Shown: positions 9,574 through 21,126 of the stretch, piece after piece
How positions within the stretch are numbered: position 1 is the first letter of the stretch
Layout of the letters: each line of letters starts with the position of its first letter
DNA from: Acanthaster planci
Lineage: Eukaryota; Echinodermata; Asteroidea; Valvatida; Acanthasteridae
DNA: 64,000 nt
Reading direction: 5' to 3'
Assembly (NCBI RefSeq): GCF_001949145.1
Contig: NW_019091418.1
Span: 2,371,061 to 2,435,060 of the forward strand
Made by a program: the position numbers and the translations under genes
Notes under the pieces: generated by a model
What the model was told of the DNA's origin: nothing
The model's input: the letters and a program-made list of their open reading frames with translations, nothing else
Database searches by the model: none

Positions 9574-12500
9574 TAAAATGCTTCTTGGCATATCAACACT
9601 TCACTGTTTGTAATTCAAAGAAATGTCATCGCAAAAGAAAGTGCCCTTATTTTCCTCAGCGGTTGCTATGATTCTTGAAATGATCGAGCTGCCAACTAGT
9701 GGTAACAAAAAACCAAAATCAGTTCTTAGTATAAACACTTTTCAGATACGTTTGACATAAGAATACCAAACTTAAAGAAAAGTGTGGAAAAACAATAATA
9801 TATTCAATCAATTTTCAGTAAAAAGAACAAGTATGTTGTAGCGTGTCCTACTGATAGGGTTCTGACGCTTACACAGACACACACAGCTAACCACAAATCG
9901 CCGTTCTGGCCAAGAAACCTTGGTTTTATTTCTTTTACGTTGCAACACTGTGTCAATCCAAAGCTCTAGACATGAGGCGTCTAGGCGGGGACTGCGCAGG
10001 CACGAGGCGGGAAAACCGTGGGCCGTTCGCATACCAGCGGAGGCAGGCAGCTAGCTCCCTGTGGGTCCGAGCTGGCGCCCCCACCGGCCGGACCCGCTGG
10101 CGCTACAATATGTATACCATTATTCAGTTCTACTGTTGGGGAAATACATTCACCTTAACTATTCGTTTTAATACGTTTGTAGTACTTTTTTCCGTGTTGG
10201 TAGTTTGGTACTTTTCAACTATGCTTTACAAGTACAAAAATCATGATAAAAGATTATTTAAGCGGGAAAGTAAAGTGTCATTCTTGATCAGATTAAGTTG
10301 GCTGAGGGTTTGAAAGGTTGAGATGTCCCATGAATTAATGTACATGAACTATTTTTTACCACTCGGTTTCAGAAAGATGAACATCATTGGCAATATGTAA
10401 TTGCTTCCCTGTTATGTGTAGTGACTTTGATGTGAAAATTAGTCATGTTTGGAAGCATATCGGTCAGCGGCTTATTCAGGTTTTGGTACCAGGTGGCAAA
10501 TTCAAAAGCGAATGCGGCTTTGGGCTCATTAATTAAAAGTAATGTTGGGGAGAAAAATATCAAAGCCTTACTAACAGTCCTGACATGCTTGCTTTTATTT
10601 TGTGGTGTTGTTTTCTTAGGGTTTTGGTGCAATATTATATAAATAAATATTTGACATATAAACATGGAAAAGTGGGGGGGGGGGAATCTGTCGGGGGCAA
10701 TTTCCCCCGTCACCCCTCACTCCCAGCTTGATCCACCACTGATATTGATGGGATGGAATGTTTCTTTGTAATGATACCATATTATATTTAGATCATTATA
10801 TTACAAGTAGAATCCCTGGAATTTGAAAGTACTAAAGTTTTTCCATAAAGATGTTTATTGTCATTAAAGGACTACTTTGTTTTAACTTTAATTTCTGTAC
10901 TTCGGGTGTTACTTCTTTGCAAAAGGCAGCCACGGCAGCATATGTTTCCATCCAAGAAGAACTAAAATAAAGTTTAGTCGATAACAGGCTTTGTAATTAG
11001 CTTTGAATGCAATAATGAAACTTGCCAACTCTAATGGAATGAATTTTCTGCCCCCATTTTCTTTTGAAATCCTAATTCCCCCAGAATCAGGTCATACATT
11101 TTCTTAAATGTGTGGGTTGCTTGGCAACGCGTGTGGACAGGTTGGTATAGCAGAACTTGCAACCAACCACTAGAGTTCTTGGTGAGGAGAAGCAGATAAA
11201 TTCAGTAGCCAGTGATCTTCCACTTCACTCGACTGCTGGACTGAACTGAGACTCTGTTCTATTGTCTGTGATTTTTCCTTCCATCGAATTTGCCATACTT
11301 ACAAATTCGCCCCTGCCCTGCTCTAGGCAAGGACATCACCAGAGTAAGCCTGTTGAGCAGCACATGCATATGCTGCTGGACAGCGGGTGGCTCGGACCTG
11401 AGCTACATGAACTCTACGTTCCAACACCTGACTTAGTCAAAGGAAAGGAGAGACCGTGCATTTGAGCCCTGAACAGCATCTGCACTTAGCCTAACACATC
11501 TTCGTCATCCCTTCAAGCCACGTTACTGCAAGTCCTTATCGTCACCAGATCTACAGCTACACTGATGTGCTTGCGAAGTCAAGACAAGCCAACGTCAAGT
11601 CATCCCCAACTTCAAAGCACAGATCCTATCACAGATCGTCTTCAAGCTAGACCCTTAATTATTTTCCTTGGGTTTTTCTCTTTATTAAATATATGTGATC
11701 TCTAAAGTGAGAAATTTGTACTTGTCGTACTCTTTTCACTATCTTAAACAAATCAATTCTCACTGGTTGGCTGATAATAAAAAGGCATACTAGTAAACAA
11801 ATAAATAATGCAGGCAGGTGTTATGATTCTCATATTTATGCCCGCTAGATGTTGATCGAAATGTAATGTAGTAAATAAACATCGCCTAGATTTGCTCTTA
11901 CTAGGAAAGACTTTCTTTGTTCACAGCATGCGGTGTTATGATTTTTTATGACTTAACACGTACTAAAAACTATGTGTGTATCATCCCGATAACAGTTTGC
12001 ACGGTCGCAAATTAAGTCCCGTTTTATTGCTCAGATAAAATTGTTGTCATACTTAATTGTACTCGTAGATTTTTATATTACTTTATTGTCTCCATAGTAG
12101 ACTGCGACTGATGCAGAGATTGCAGAGGGGGTTCTAAAAAGCAACGGCGGAGCTTTGAATTCCATTCTGAAGATGCAGTGCTGCGTGCATGAAAATTACG
12201 TGTATAGGCCTATGCTAGCCTACTTTTTCAACGCAGAATTTATATTGCAGAGACAAAAATAACCAATGAGTGTTTTAATTTACGCTACTGGTGGTCAAGA
12301 ACGAAAAATTTACAACATTACCTAAAAATTACCCACCATCCATTCCCCCCCCCCCATAAAAAAGGCACATGATAATCTCGGGGGACCCTGCGATTACAAC
12401 ACGACCCTAGCCAGCTGAGGCTACTGAGCGCTAGCGCTGCGTTTACGAATCTAGCGCCACCAAGCGGCATAAAAGGTCAAGGTTAGTCTTTGCGTATCAT

Positions 12501-12700
12501 CTGCTAAAAACTTAATGATCACCGTCCGACTTTGCAAAACTTTGAGGTAGGGGAACAGCGTTTATGTCTTTTTCAGTAGTTGTAGAGGGGGTTAGTTTGT
12601 TCATCTTCCTGTGAATATTCTTGACTCGGCCGTATAACTTTGTCAATCACAATTAGGCCTAACGTTTGGTGGTTTATTTGGCCTACCATCATGATGAAGG
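9574..12700. other. intergenic; GC-rich patch and possible solo LTR; no gene seen
   Basis: There is a CpG-dense patch at about 9965-10110 with no recognisable motif. An AATAAA at about 10642 could serve the upstream gene, but it lies more than 1 kb past the stop codon. A segment at 11109-11741 starts with TG and is bounded by the 7-base direct repeat TCTTAAA (11102-11108 and 11742-11748), so it may be a solo LTR or other insertion. The rest is AT-rich and non-coding as far as I can tell. Confidence 0.3.
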
Positions 12701-13978
12701 ATACCGGACAATTCGACCGTTTGCCAGCTCGATTTCGGACAACTCGACCTTTGAGACAACTTGACCGTTTGCCAAGTCGTCCGTCAGGACAACTCAACTT
12801 TGACAGAGAGACAACTCGACCAGTGAGATCTCTTCACATAATACTGCTGTTTTCCCAGTTCAAGATAGTGAAATTATTCGGTCAGATTGAAACTCTACAA
12901 AAATCCTCGAATTCCAGTGAAATGTGGTCACCGTCCACCTTGTGTGATACTAGAGACACCACAGTTACCACCAAATCAGTTTCAAATTTTAAACTTTTAA
13001 TTCGGACGTACAGGATCGACGAAAGTAGTGACACGTTTTTCTCGTTCTTGATCAGTTTCCGGAAAAGAAAGCACGCAAGCGGCAAATCAATTTTCAGCCA
13101 GAACCATTGTAAAAAGCTTATGTTCTAATGAAAATTTCTCAGTTTGGAAAAACTTGGTTCATAAATATGTGTAAGAACTCCAATGAATTAAAAAATTGGA
13201 TCTTGTGTACATAAATTTCGACTCAACTTTTTCAGCTGCACAGTGCAGGCAATCAACAATACTACATGTATGTCGTACTGCACAGTTGAAGTACGTCCAT
13301 AGAGTCGGATATAATATCCAACTCTATGCATACGTCACGTACATTTCTGCAACGACTGTACAGTGAGATGAGTTTGCAAAGTATATTGCGTGCATGCACT
13401 TAATGCGTGATCCAAAACTAGGAAACATTATGCGTTCAGCTTTCAGCCAGTTTTATTCAAACGCAATTTTGAAAGTCATTTTGATTAAACAGACATTAGA
13501 TGCAAAAGTTTATATGACTGTTGAGTATGAAAAAAATATTTGGGGTCACTCATAGTGAGTGACATAATCGCCCATAACTATGCGTATTTTTTTCCCGCAA
13601 CCCGCCAAAATGTCAAATTGCAAATCAGAATTCTGGCCAAAATTTCTTTATAGAAATTTTCCGAGATAAAGTTTTGTTCAACAAGAAGTTTACATTTCAC
13701 TTTTTAACCAGAATCTGTCTGAGAGTGTGGAACTGAAGGACAACACCAAGGAGGTACATGTAGGTTTTTATTTCAAGAGATCCGGAACTAGGAAAATGAC
13801 TGTAATACATATATAGGCCTACGGGCCATTATACGTGCAGTGCGGGTGCAAGATCTGATCATTTGATTGCACAAAGATTGACTTACTACAGCCACCATTT
13901 TTATTATACCTCAGAAATTAGCCTTGTCTATCTACTACATGAAATTCTATCCCATCATTAAGGCATACATGGATTGTA

Positions 13979-15178
13979 GGTCAACTCGCCCCCTGACCCA
14001 TTCGTCCCCTGACCAACTCGCCCCCTGGCCAACTCACCCCCCCCCCAAAGTTTTCCAAACACGTATGGCCGGACCATTCACCATTTAATAAAAAAAAATA
14101 CAATCAGTCGGAGATGGAATCGGTGATTGGTGCCCGTAAAAATAGGTTCCGGGATTTGCAGCTGGCACTCAAAAGTTGAGAATTATGAAAGTTAAAATGT
14201 TTAAAGCTTGGTGGATGTTCACTTTCTGTGGAATTTGGGGTAAAAATACATGTATTTTTTATAGTTCAGTATTATCTTGTGTATGGGCCATGGCGCAGCG
14301 TTTCCTGTGTACATGTATGTTCTATGGCACTTTGTGTGCCACAACACCAGCACTCTACCATATTAACTTTGCAGACTATTCCAAATACAAAATGGTATTA
14401 GGCATAATGTCCGGCAACGCAAACCTACGGAAGCATCAAGGAGACACGATTTATGACAAAGGGGTAAGTCATAATTATGAGATATTTCTAATAATCATGA
14501 CTTAGTGCCAAGTGATGTGCCTTTGTGCCAAGTCTAATTAAGACTTAAGACAAAGTCATAATTACAAGATGTAAATCATAATTACAAGATCAATCTCCTA
14601 ATTAGGACTTAGTGTTAAGTCATAATTACATGGCTTAAACTAAGTCATAATTACAAGATACATCTCACATATTGGTTTTTTTAGATCATATCCCAAATGT
14701 GGCACCCGGCGCTCATGTCCCCTCTTTGGCCCCCCCTCGTATATACGCCACTGTTTCTATCTGCCATGATCTGCCCAGCTGCATCCCTTCTGCGGACCTC
14801 AGTCACATACCCAAATATTAATGGGACAGAGGGTTCAAAGTTGTTGATCCTGAGGGTATATTGGATGTACAAATAACCCAATCAGACAGTGGACGTGGGA
14901 AGCGCTAAGACGTTTGAATAAATACATGTAAGTAATTAGTGGTGATGTCCAAATATCCACCACCATCCGTGAGTCGTTCTTGTCGCATCGTTGGTTAGAA
15001 CCATTCAGTTTTTTTTACACATTGGGCCGGCAATACTTGCTTGGTGTTCCTGAGGGGGTGGGTCGGTCAGGGGGCGAGTCGGCCAGGGAGTGAGTTGGTA
15101 AGAGGCGAGTCGGTCAGGAGGCGAGTTGGTAAGGGGGCGAGTTGGTAAGGGGCGAGTCGGTCAGGGGCGAGTTGACCT
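13979..15178. mobile_element. foldback-like element E2, nested in E1
   Basis: The left arm at 13979-14046 has units like CAACTCGCCCCCTGAC (16 bp). The right arm at 15055-15178 has units like GGCGAGTTGGTAAGGG and GGCGAGTCGGTCAGG, the reverse complement of the left type. Just inside both arms a GTAT.GCCGG.CCA motif recurs in inverted orientation, so the inverted repeat is longer than the arrays. The ~1-kb interior is non-coding and includes a separate TAATTA-rich repeat at 14465-14667. Confidence 0.6.
14465..14667. repeat. degenerate tandem repeat, CATAATTACAAGAT units
   Basis: AAGTCATAATTAC and related units recur about six times, at roughly 14467, 14533, 14554, 14576, 14615 and 14643. Some carry CTAATTA variants in inverted sense. 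It lies in the interior of element E2 and is unrelated in sequence to the 16-bp arm repeats. Confidence 0.6.
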
Positions 15179-15462
15179 GACACCCATACATGTACCTACA
15201 TGTATATTATTTTACACAGTGGCCTCAGCAGAGGATTGGGCTGAGCGGACAGTGTCCCAGTGGACGACTTGTCTCAACGGTCGACTTATCTCTCTCTTTA
15301 CGCACGTATGGTCGAGTTGTCTCTACGTTCGAGTTGTCTCAGTGGTCGAGTTGTCCAAAGTGGAGTTGGCAAATGGTCGAGTTGTCCAGATCCCATGATG
15401 AGTACCATATTAACCAAGAGAACTCGAAAGTCACTACATGTATGTGTGACTCCAATGCGAAT

Positions 15463-16842
15463 GGGTCAACATGTACCCAGGCTAACTTGTACCCCGGTCA
15501 GCTCACACCCCAAAATATGCTCCCAAGTTAACTCATACCCAGGTTGGCTCATACTGGAGTCGACTCGTACCCGGAATAACTCATACCCAGGTTGGCTCAT
15601 ACTGGAGTTGACTCTTACCCGGGTTAACTCATACCCAGGTTGGCTCATACTGAAGTCGACTCGTACCCGGGTTAACTCATACCCAGGTTGACTCATACTG
15701 GAGTCGACTCGTACCCGGGTTAACTCATACCCAGGTTGACTCATACTGGAGTCGACTCGTACCCGGGTTAACTCATACCCAGGTTGACTCATACTGGAGT
15801 CGACTTGTACTCCCCAGGCCCAGTAGGCAGAGAATTTGCCGAGCATAATATGGATTTTGATGCTCGCATTTATTGAATGCAAGCGTATACATAAAGTTCC
15901 TTTAACCTGTCGGATTTCGTTGAAAAATCCCCACCGTGTTTAGGAAGTAGGACATAAATGGCTGCTGACTGCAGCACCCCCGAACACAGATGTTCTGCAG
16001 ATCGCATGTCAAGTCCTTCTCCAGTCAACGTCTTTGTCCCTTTTTTATGCATTGTATGGCTCGTTTAATTTGTATTAATAAAATCAGTGAATACACCCTG
16101 ATTGAATGTGTACAGGTGTACATGTGTGTTTGAGGTTAGCATCTTTGGCACTTTTGCTTTGGGACTTCCAAATGATCTTGCTACCACCTCTTGTTAGTTG
16201 TTTTGAAATACGCCCCGTTGTTGATGACGCCTTTAAAAAAGTCAAACGCTGATTGGAATGAATGCTTTAGTCGGTTCTGTTCGGGAAGAGGGAATGTTGA
16301 TCAGTTAAGCAACATGATGGATCGCAATCATTTACCATGAGAAATGTCTCAAAATGATCTTGCCATGTTCAACATGCTCTTTCATGCTACTTGGGAGTTT
16401 CACCATGATATAAGATGAATAAATGCCCCTAGCATCTAACATCGTCCAAAAAGTGAGAAAAACAGGAAAAAGAGAAAGAAAAATGATAATCCATTTAGGG
16501 TATAAGAGGGAGACAACTTATCATAATCAGTTTGGGGTAAAAAAGGAAGAAAACAATCGTAATCTGGGTCACAAATGCGTGTGTTTTCATCGAGGGTACG
16601 ATTTGACCGAGGTACGAGTTGGCCAGGGTAGGAGTTGACCAGGGTACGAGTTGACCAGGGTAGGAGTTGACCGGGGTAGGAGTTGACCAGGGTAGGAGTT
16701 GACCAGGGTAGGAGTTGACCGGGGTAGGAGTTGACCAGGGTAGGAGTTGACCAGAGTGCAAGTTGACCAGGGTACGAGTTGATCGAGGTACGAGTTGACC
16801 AGGGTACGAGTTGACCGAGGTACGAGTTGACCAGGGTACAAG
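15463..16842. mobile_element. foldback-like element E3 (non-autonomous)
   Basis: The left arm at 15463-15820 is a 48-bp higher-order repeat with about 5.5 copies, and each copy is three ~16-bp sub-units (ACTCGTACCCGGGTT, ACTCATACCCAGGTT, ACTCATACTGGAGTC types). The right arm at 16592-16842 is about 15 units of GAGTTGACCAGGGTAG (16 bp) and variants, the reverse complement of the left arm's type. The ~770-bp interior has no coding frame. Because 48 and 16x3 are multiples of 3, both arms produce spurious repetitive open frames on both strands, which should not be called genes. Confidence 0.65.
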
Positions 16843-17651
16843 CTGCGCGACCATCCTTGCTGCGTGACTTGTAGGCTGATACCATCAGGACACGTGATAT
16901 GTGCTGCGATGTATACATGTAGCTGTGACAGATTACAAGATCTTAGAAATCCCCACCTCCAAAAATGGTTGAACCAAAAGTGTGGAGCAAGCTTGGCCGT
17001 TAGAATGGACAGCATCCACATTGCCTTGACTGCCTGCTATTTTAACCCTCAAAGAGCCAGGGCTTTTTACCCATCTCACAGCGGATACTTGAAAGTTGGG
17101 ATACGTGTGAAGACACTCATCGTTCTACATGTACTGTAACTCTGAAGATTGAACTCAATTAGATGTACATGTATGTATGTATGGTTTTGCTGTTACGGTC
17201 ATTTGAAGTTCAAGGCTACATGTACATATGCATGCCAGCCCAAGTGCACTGAGCACCACAGTGAAAAAAGTATACAGTTTTGGCTGACCTGCCTCAGAAA
17301 AATGTCCGCTACTCAATAATGATACAATGTAAACGTATGTTTGATTTTCCTAAAATTTGTGTCAATAACCGCAAAGAGTTACTCTAAAAACTCCTAATGG
17401 CTCAGCTCCTGAAAAAAATGCACTGTAGTAATGTCAGAAAAAATGTTGTGGGGGCACGAATCCCCCCCCCCCCACGGCTCATTTTGGGTTAAGTTGTTGG
17501 GCATATCCTTCTGAAATGTTAACTCCAGTAATTCATAATGCTCAATAAATCTCAAAATGTGCAGTTTTGGATTTCATGAGCATTAGGGCGTGAGTTACTT
17601 GAGCTACAGTGTATGGAGTTTGCAGAATTGTTTGTCACAATGGGGAAGAGG
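16843..17651. other. spacer between foldback elements E3 and E4
   Basis: Non-coding DNA with clustered ACATGTA palindromes (about 16915, 17160-17175 and 17217-17226) and a poly-C run at about 17461-17473. No gene or arm-type repeat is seen. Confidence 0.3.
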
Positions 17652-19876
17652 TCAACTTGTATGCATACTAACTCATACTCCGACCAACTCGATTTCAGAT
17701 TGGTCAACTCCTACGCTGACCGATTCGTATGCAAGGCAACTCATACACAAGTCAATTCATACTCTGACCAACTCGTACACCAACTAACTCGTCATGAGAA
17801 AGAGATTTATTGACAAATACGTGTACTCTCAAAATGTACTGTCATGTACTTGAGGGACATTTGTTTCTTTAATGGCTGATTAAATCCTACATGTGCATTC
17901 GCACATTGTGTTTATCAGAGACTTGTTGAGAAGTAGTTTCAAGATGTCATGTACATGTACAGTCGTTTTCCTAGTTCTAGATTCATAATGTTCTTGAATA
18001 GTTGAAATGAAAACCTACATTCTTCGGAACGACATCCTTAGATGAGTTCTGCTTGAAAGGTGAAATGCAAGCTTCTTGTTGAACAATTCTGTTCTCAGAA
18101 AAGTTCTAGAAAAAGACATTTTGGACAGGTTTTCAATTAACTCTAACTCACTACATGTTTTTTACTTGTTCATACTCAGTAGTCATTTCTAATGTACATT
18201 TAATCAAAATGACTTGAAGATTTTCAGTTTGTTTCAAAATTGGCTGAAATATTTGTCCCAAGTCCCTGATCGCACATTGAGTGCACGCACACAAATTTAC
18301 GTAGTGAAATCCCAGAGTAGATGTATGTGATGTAATAGGTTTGGCAACTGTGTGGCATGGGGGACGGTATTGTCTGAAAAAGTAGGCATAAAATACCTGC
18401 AATTTAAGTTCTATTCTGTAATTCACTCTAATTCTGATATATGGATGAACATATGGATGTCTGTGGCCACAAGATCCCACCGATCTCAAGTTTCAGCTGG
18501 CTACTGATTTCATCCCGGCGGACTTCTTAGTCAAGGACATCATCGTCAGTGAAGAAAAACACGTGCTCTTCATAATCCCAGAACGAACCACCATCTTTGA
18601 TCAAGCCAAGACTTGGTACATGTACATTGATGGGACTTTTAATGTTGTCCACAAGCCATTCACGCAGCTGCTGAGTGTCCATGCCTTTGTGAAATCAAAA
18701 CATGGACTACAAAAGCAAGTCCCCTTGGCACTTTGCCTGCCCACTGCACCAAAAAAGACTCTCAGAAAGTTCTGCAGGCCTTGAAGAAGAGTCTGCCGTT
18801 GAGAGAAGGCAATGTCCAGCACTTGGTGCTGGATTTTGAGTCTGTACTGTGGTTGGCATTTTGAGCTATTTTCCCTGATTGTCACATCCAAGGGTTCTTG
18901 TACCAGTGGACCCAAGCAATCTGGAGAAAGTACCAGTGCTTCAGCTTAGCGGTCCCTTACACATAAGATCCTGCCTTGCTACACGTCATCCAGAAGCTGA
19001 AGGCTCTTCCTTTCCTACAACATGAACATATCCAGCCCTCCGTCATCAGGCTCAAGAACAAAGTCAGCGAACCCCTCCTGAGCCAGTTGTTCGAGTACAT
19101 ACAAGATACTTGGATCGACAGCAACATTTAGCCACCAAAGCACAGGTCAGTCTTCACCCGTAGCAGCATAGGGTAGCACCACAGGCTGAATGTCAAGGTT
19201 GGAAGATCTGGATTGTATCTATACCAGATTAACTTCTACATGTACAGTACATGTACACGCAGAAGCCAAGCTTATCAGCGTCCAGATGGTTATCATCAGA
19301 GAATCCAAGATGTGCTACAACCAGCGGAAGAGTGCCAGGCACATGCAGGGGCATGTATTCCAGCTATGAGCAAGTTACGTGAATGGAAGCTATCAGGATT
19401 TCTGTCTGCTTGCAGCCATATGCGCAGTCCAGCCATTTGAAGATACAACCCAAGAACACAAACCCCAAAACGGCTCTTTTCAAAGCCATACATTTTCAAA
19501 GGAGATATGTACTTTCCCTTTTTGGAGCCATACTCTCCCACCCCCCCAAAACAAGAAATTTTATTTTAGGAAATAAAAAATGATGCTGCTAGTTGAAATA
19601 AAACCACCAAAAAATTTCTAGAAAACAATTTAAAAAAAACTTTTTTTTACATTTTCTCTGAAATTCTGACTTCAAATATCCTGCACATCAAAAAATCTTT
19701 CAGTCTCAATTTTTTTTTGTACATTTGCAGAAAACCGAACTTATTCCTAGTACATGATTGTGTTTGTATGAACTAAACTACGCATGCAACTACAAGGTAT
19801 ACATGTGTAAGTTTGTTGACATACAAGTTGTTTGGCATATGAGTTGGTACCGGGGCAGGTGTACGAGTTGACTAGC
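17652..19876. mobile_element. foldback-like MULE element E4 (decayed autonomous copy)
   Basis: The left arm at 17652-17793 is about eight degenerate 16-bp units of the type CAACTCGTAC.CTGAC. The right arm at about 19820-19876 is three degenerate units in the opposite sense (CAAGTTG, GAGTTGG, GAGTTGA). Between them lies a decayed Mutator-like transposase. This links the 16-bp arm family of the neighbouring elements to MULE transposition machinery, which parallels the Drosophila FB-NOF pair, where the large foldback copies carry a MULE-related protein. No clear 8-10 bp target duplication is visible, so the exact ends are uncertain. Confidence 0.6.
18482..19375 (+). pseudogene. MULE-type transposase remnant
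   Basis: The core of a Mutator-like transposase can be followed through three frames. The first (18482-18770) reads DFIPADFLV, then WYMYIDGTF with the first catalytic Asp, then FTQLLSVHAFV and KQVPLALCLP. After a frame change near 18765 comes VLDFESVLW with the second Asp, FPDCHIQGF, WTQAIWRKYQ, KALPFL, and a segment ending YIQDTWID. Stops interrupt at 18862, 18964, 19129 and 19174. HHRLNVK follows the last of these, and another frame change before 19259 leads to EAKLISVQMVIIRESK. The site where MULEs usually carry the third acidic residue, just before the HHRLN block, reads Ile-Gly-stop. The Cys/His pair usual after the second Asp is also not visible. The gene is dead. Family assignment is from remembered motif order. 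Confidence 0.75.
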
Positions 19877-21110
19877 GTTCCTGCATTGGGCCCCTAGCAG
19901 TAGCATATCCAGTGTGGGGGGACAGAGACATGTTGCCATTTTTTGAAGGAATTGGATGGACTAACTTCTGAAAGCTACTTCCACCTTCCTTTAAGGGGAG
20001 GGTAAGGAATGTTTACTCATTTTCCCCTGACCCCCGGACCCAGAACCTGAATACACAACTGCCTTAGAACTGTTTATGAGTTTCACTGCTCTGTCCTCTC
20101 AAAGGGTGGACATTTGACAAACCCCACAGTTGTAGGGGTAGGTTTTATTGATTTTTTTCAGTGGAATTGAATTTTTTGCTGATGTGGAAGGTGACTTTTT
20201 TTTCTGTTTAATCAAGTTTTAATCTGAAAATTCTTCATTCTAGACTTTAGCCTATATGTAGCCCAGTTCAAGCTTGTCTCAACATTCAGTTGTGGAGTGA
20301 TTCACACCCATGGCATTTTCAGATTTGAATATTCATTGCTATCTCATCAATTATTCCCAAGAAAGTGTTTGAAAACAATTGGAGGCCCCAAACGAATGTT
20401 CTGGTTCCATCTTATTCCTCCATGGCTTTATCATTGTATCTGGAAGGTTTGTTCCCTGAGTCCTTCAGGCACAGAATTGTAGGAGCCACTTCAAGGTACC
20501 TGTAGAAGTAACACTCCTATAATGCATGTGCTTAATAAAGTGAACCGGTACCAAGATGCATACTTGTACAAAATGTTGGAAGTTTTACCCCTTCCCCAAG
20601 TACATTTACATTTATGCCGTATGCAGCCCCATGCAACCTCTTTCCCAGTATAAACATGACACTGAATTAACGGTGTTTCTTGTTAACCTCTTTTGAGCTT
20701 TCTTTGGAGTTTTGTGACATGCGTGTAGCCCTGAGTTGCCAAAAATTTGTAACAAATTTTTTTTACATCAATCACCGTTTGACATGTAGTTACCCATGCA
20801 TGTGTTATACAGTGGACAGTTATGTAAGGCATTATACCCCCCCTCTGCTGTACACAGAGTATAAATGACCCTCCTTTTCCCTTTCTGTACTGCGTACATA
20901 TCATATGAATGGCCACTCCCCCTCCCCTTGTAAGTACATCTGGATTTTTATGATGTGTTTTCAACATTGCATTTACCAGATCTGGCACCCTAAGCTTGCC
21001 TTCCATGTTCAGTTTAGTCCTAGAATCTATTTTATAGCTCATGTTTCTAGACTTCTAAACTAAGCATACCAAATGAGCACAATTCACCAAGTTTCTTGTT
21101 CCCCCCCCCC
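19877..21110. other. intergenic upstream of the SDR gene, no gene seen
   Basis: AT-rich DNA with short open frames only. It should contain the promoter and first exon of the downstream dehydrogenase if the acceptor at 21111-21112 is used, but I cannot place either. Confidence 0.25.
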
Positions 21111-21112
21111 AG
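21097..21112 (+). promoter_or_regulatory. probable 3' splice site before the SDR start codon
   Basis: TTGTT plus ten C followed by AG, 14 bases upstream of the chosen ATG, is a typical pyrimidine tract and acceptor. It implies a spliced 5' UTR. Confidence 0.5.
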
Positions 21113-21126
21113 TTACAGGTGTAACC

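Larger units (their letters stand above)
12655..15415. mobile_element. foldback-like element E1 (non-autonomous), arms at 12.7 and 15.3 kb
   Basis: The left arm at 12706-12828 has degenerate ~16-bp units of the type GACAACTCGACC plus TTTGA or GTTTGCC. The right arm at 15247-15390 is its reverse complement. Read in the same direction, the arms share the order GGACAAyTCGACC, rTTTGCCArCTC, GGACAACTCGACC, TGAGACAACT. Similarity continues about 35 bp outside the arrays. Nothing between the arms codes for a transposase, and the interior contains a second, nested arm pair (E2). Long inverted termini built of short tandem repeats are the hallmark of foldback elements, for example sea urchin TU elements and Drosophila FB. 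Confidence 0.6.

Noticed and set aside
15466-15882. 138-codon minus-strand frame with a perfect 16-residue repeat
   Set aside because: It is the translation of the 48-bp minisatellite arm. A period divisible by 3 keeps every frame open.
13979-16842. repeat arrays considered as a CRISPR locus
   Set aside because: Units are contiguous and degenerate without unique spacers, and the genome is eukaryotic.
16436-17021. three overlapping repetitive minus-strand frames
   Set aside because: Same cause: a 16-bp array read in all three frames, none with a unique domain.
18563-18784. 73-codon frame considered as a small host gene
   Set aside because: It is one frame of the broken MULE transposase. The protein continues in other frames past stops.
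21073-21126. upstream in-frame ATG extending the SDR by 18 codons
   Set aside because: The extension would translate a poly-C splice acceptor tract, and SDRs of this type begin close to the TGxxxGIG loop.
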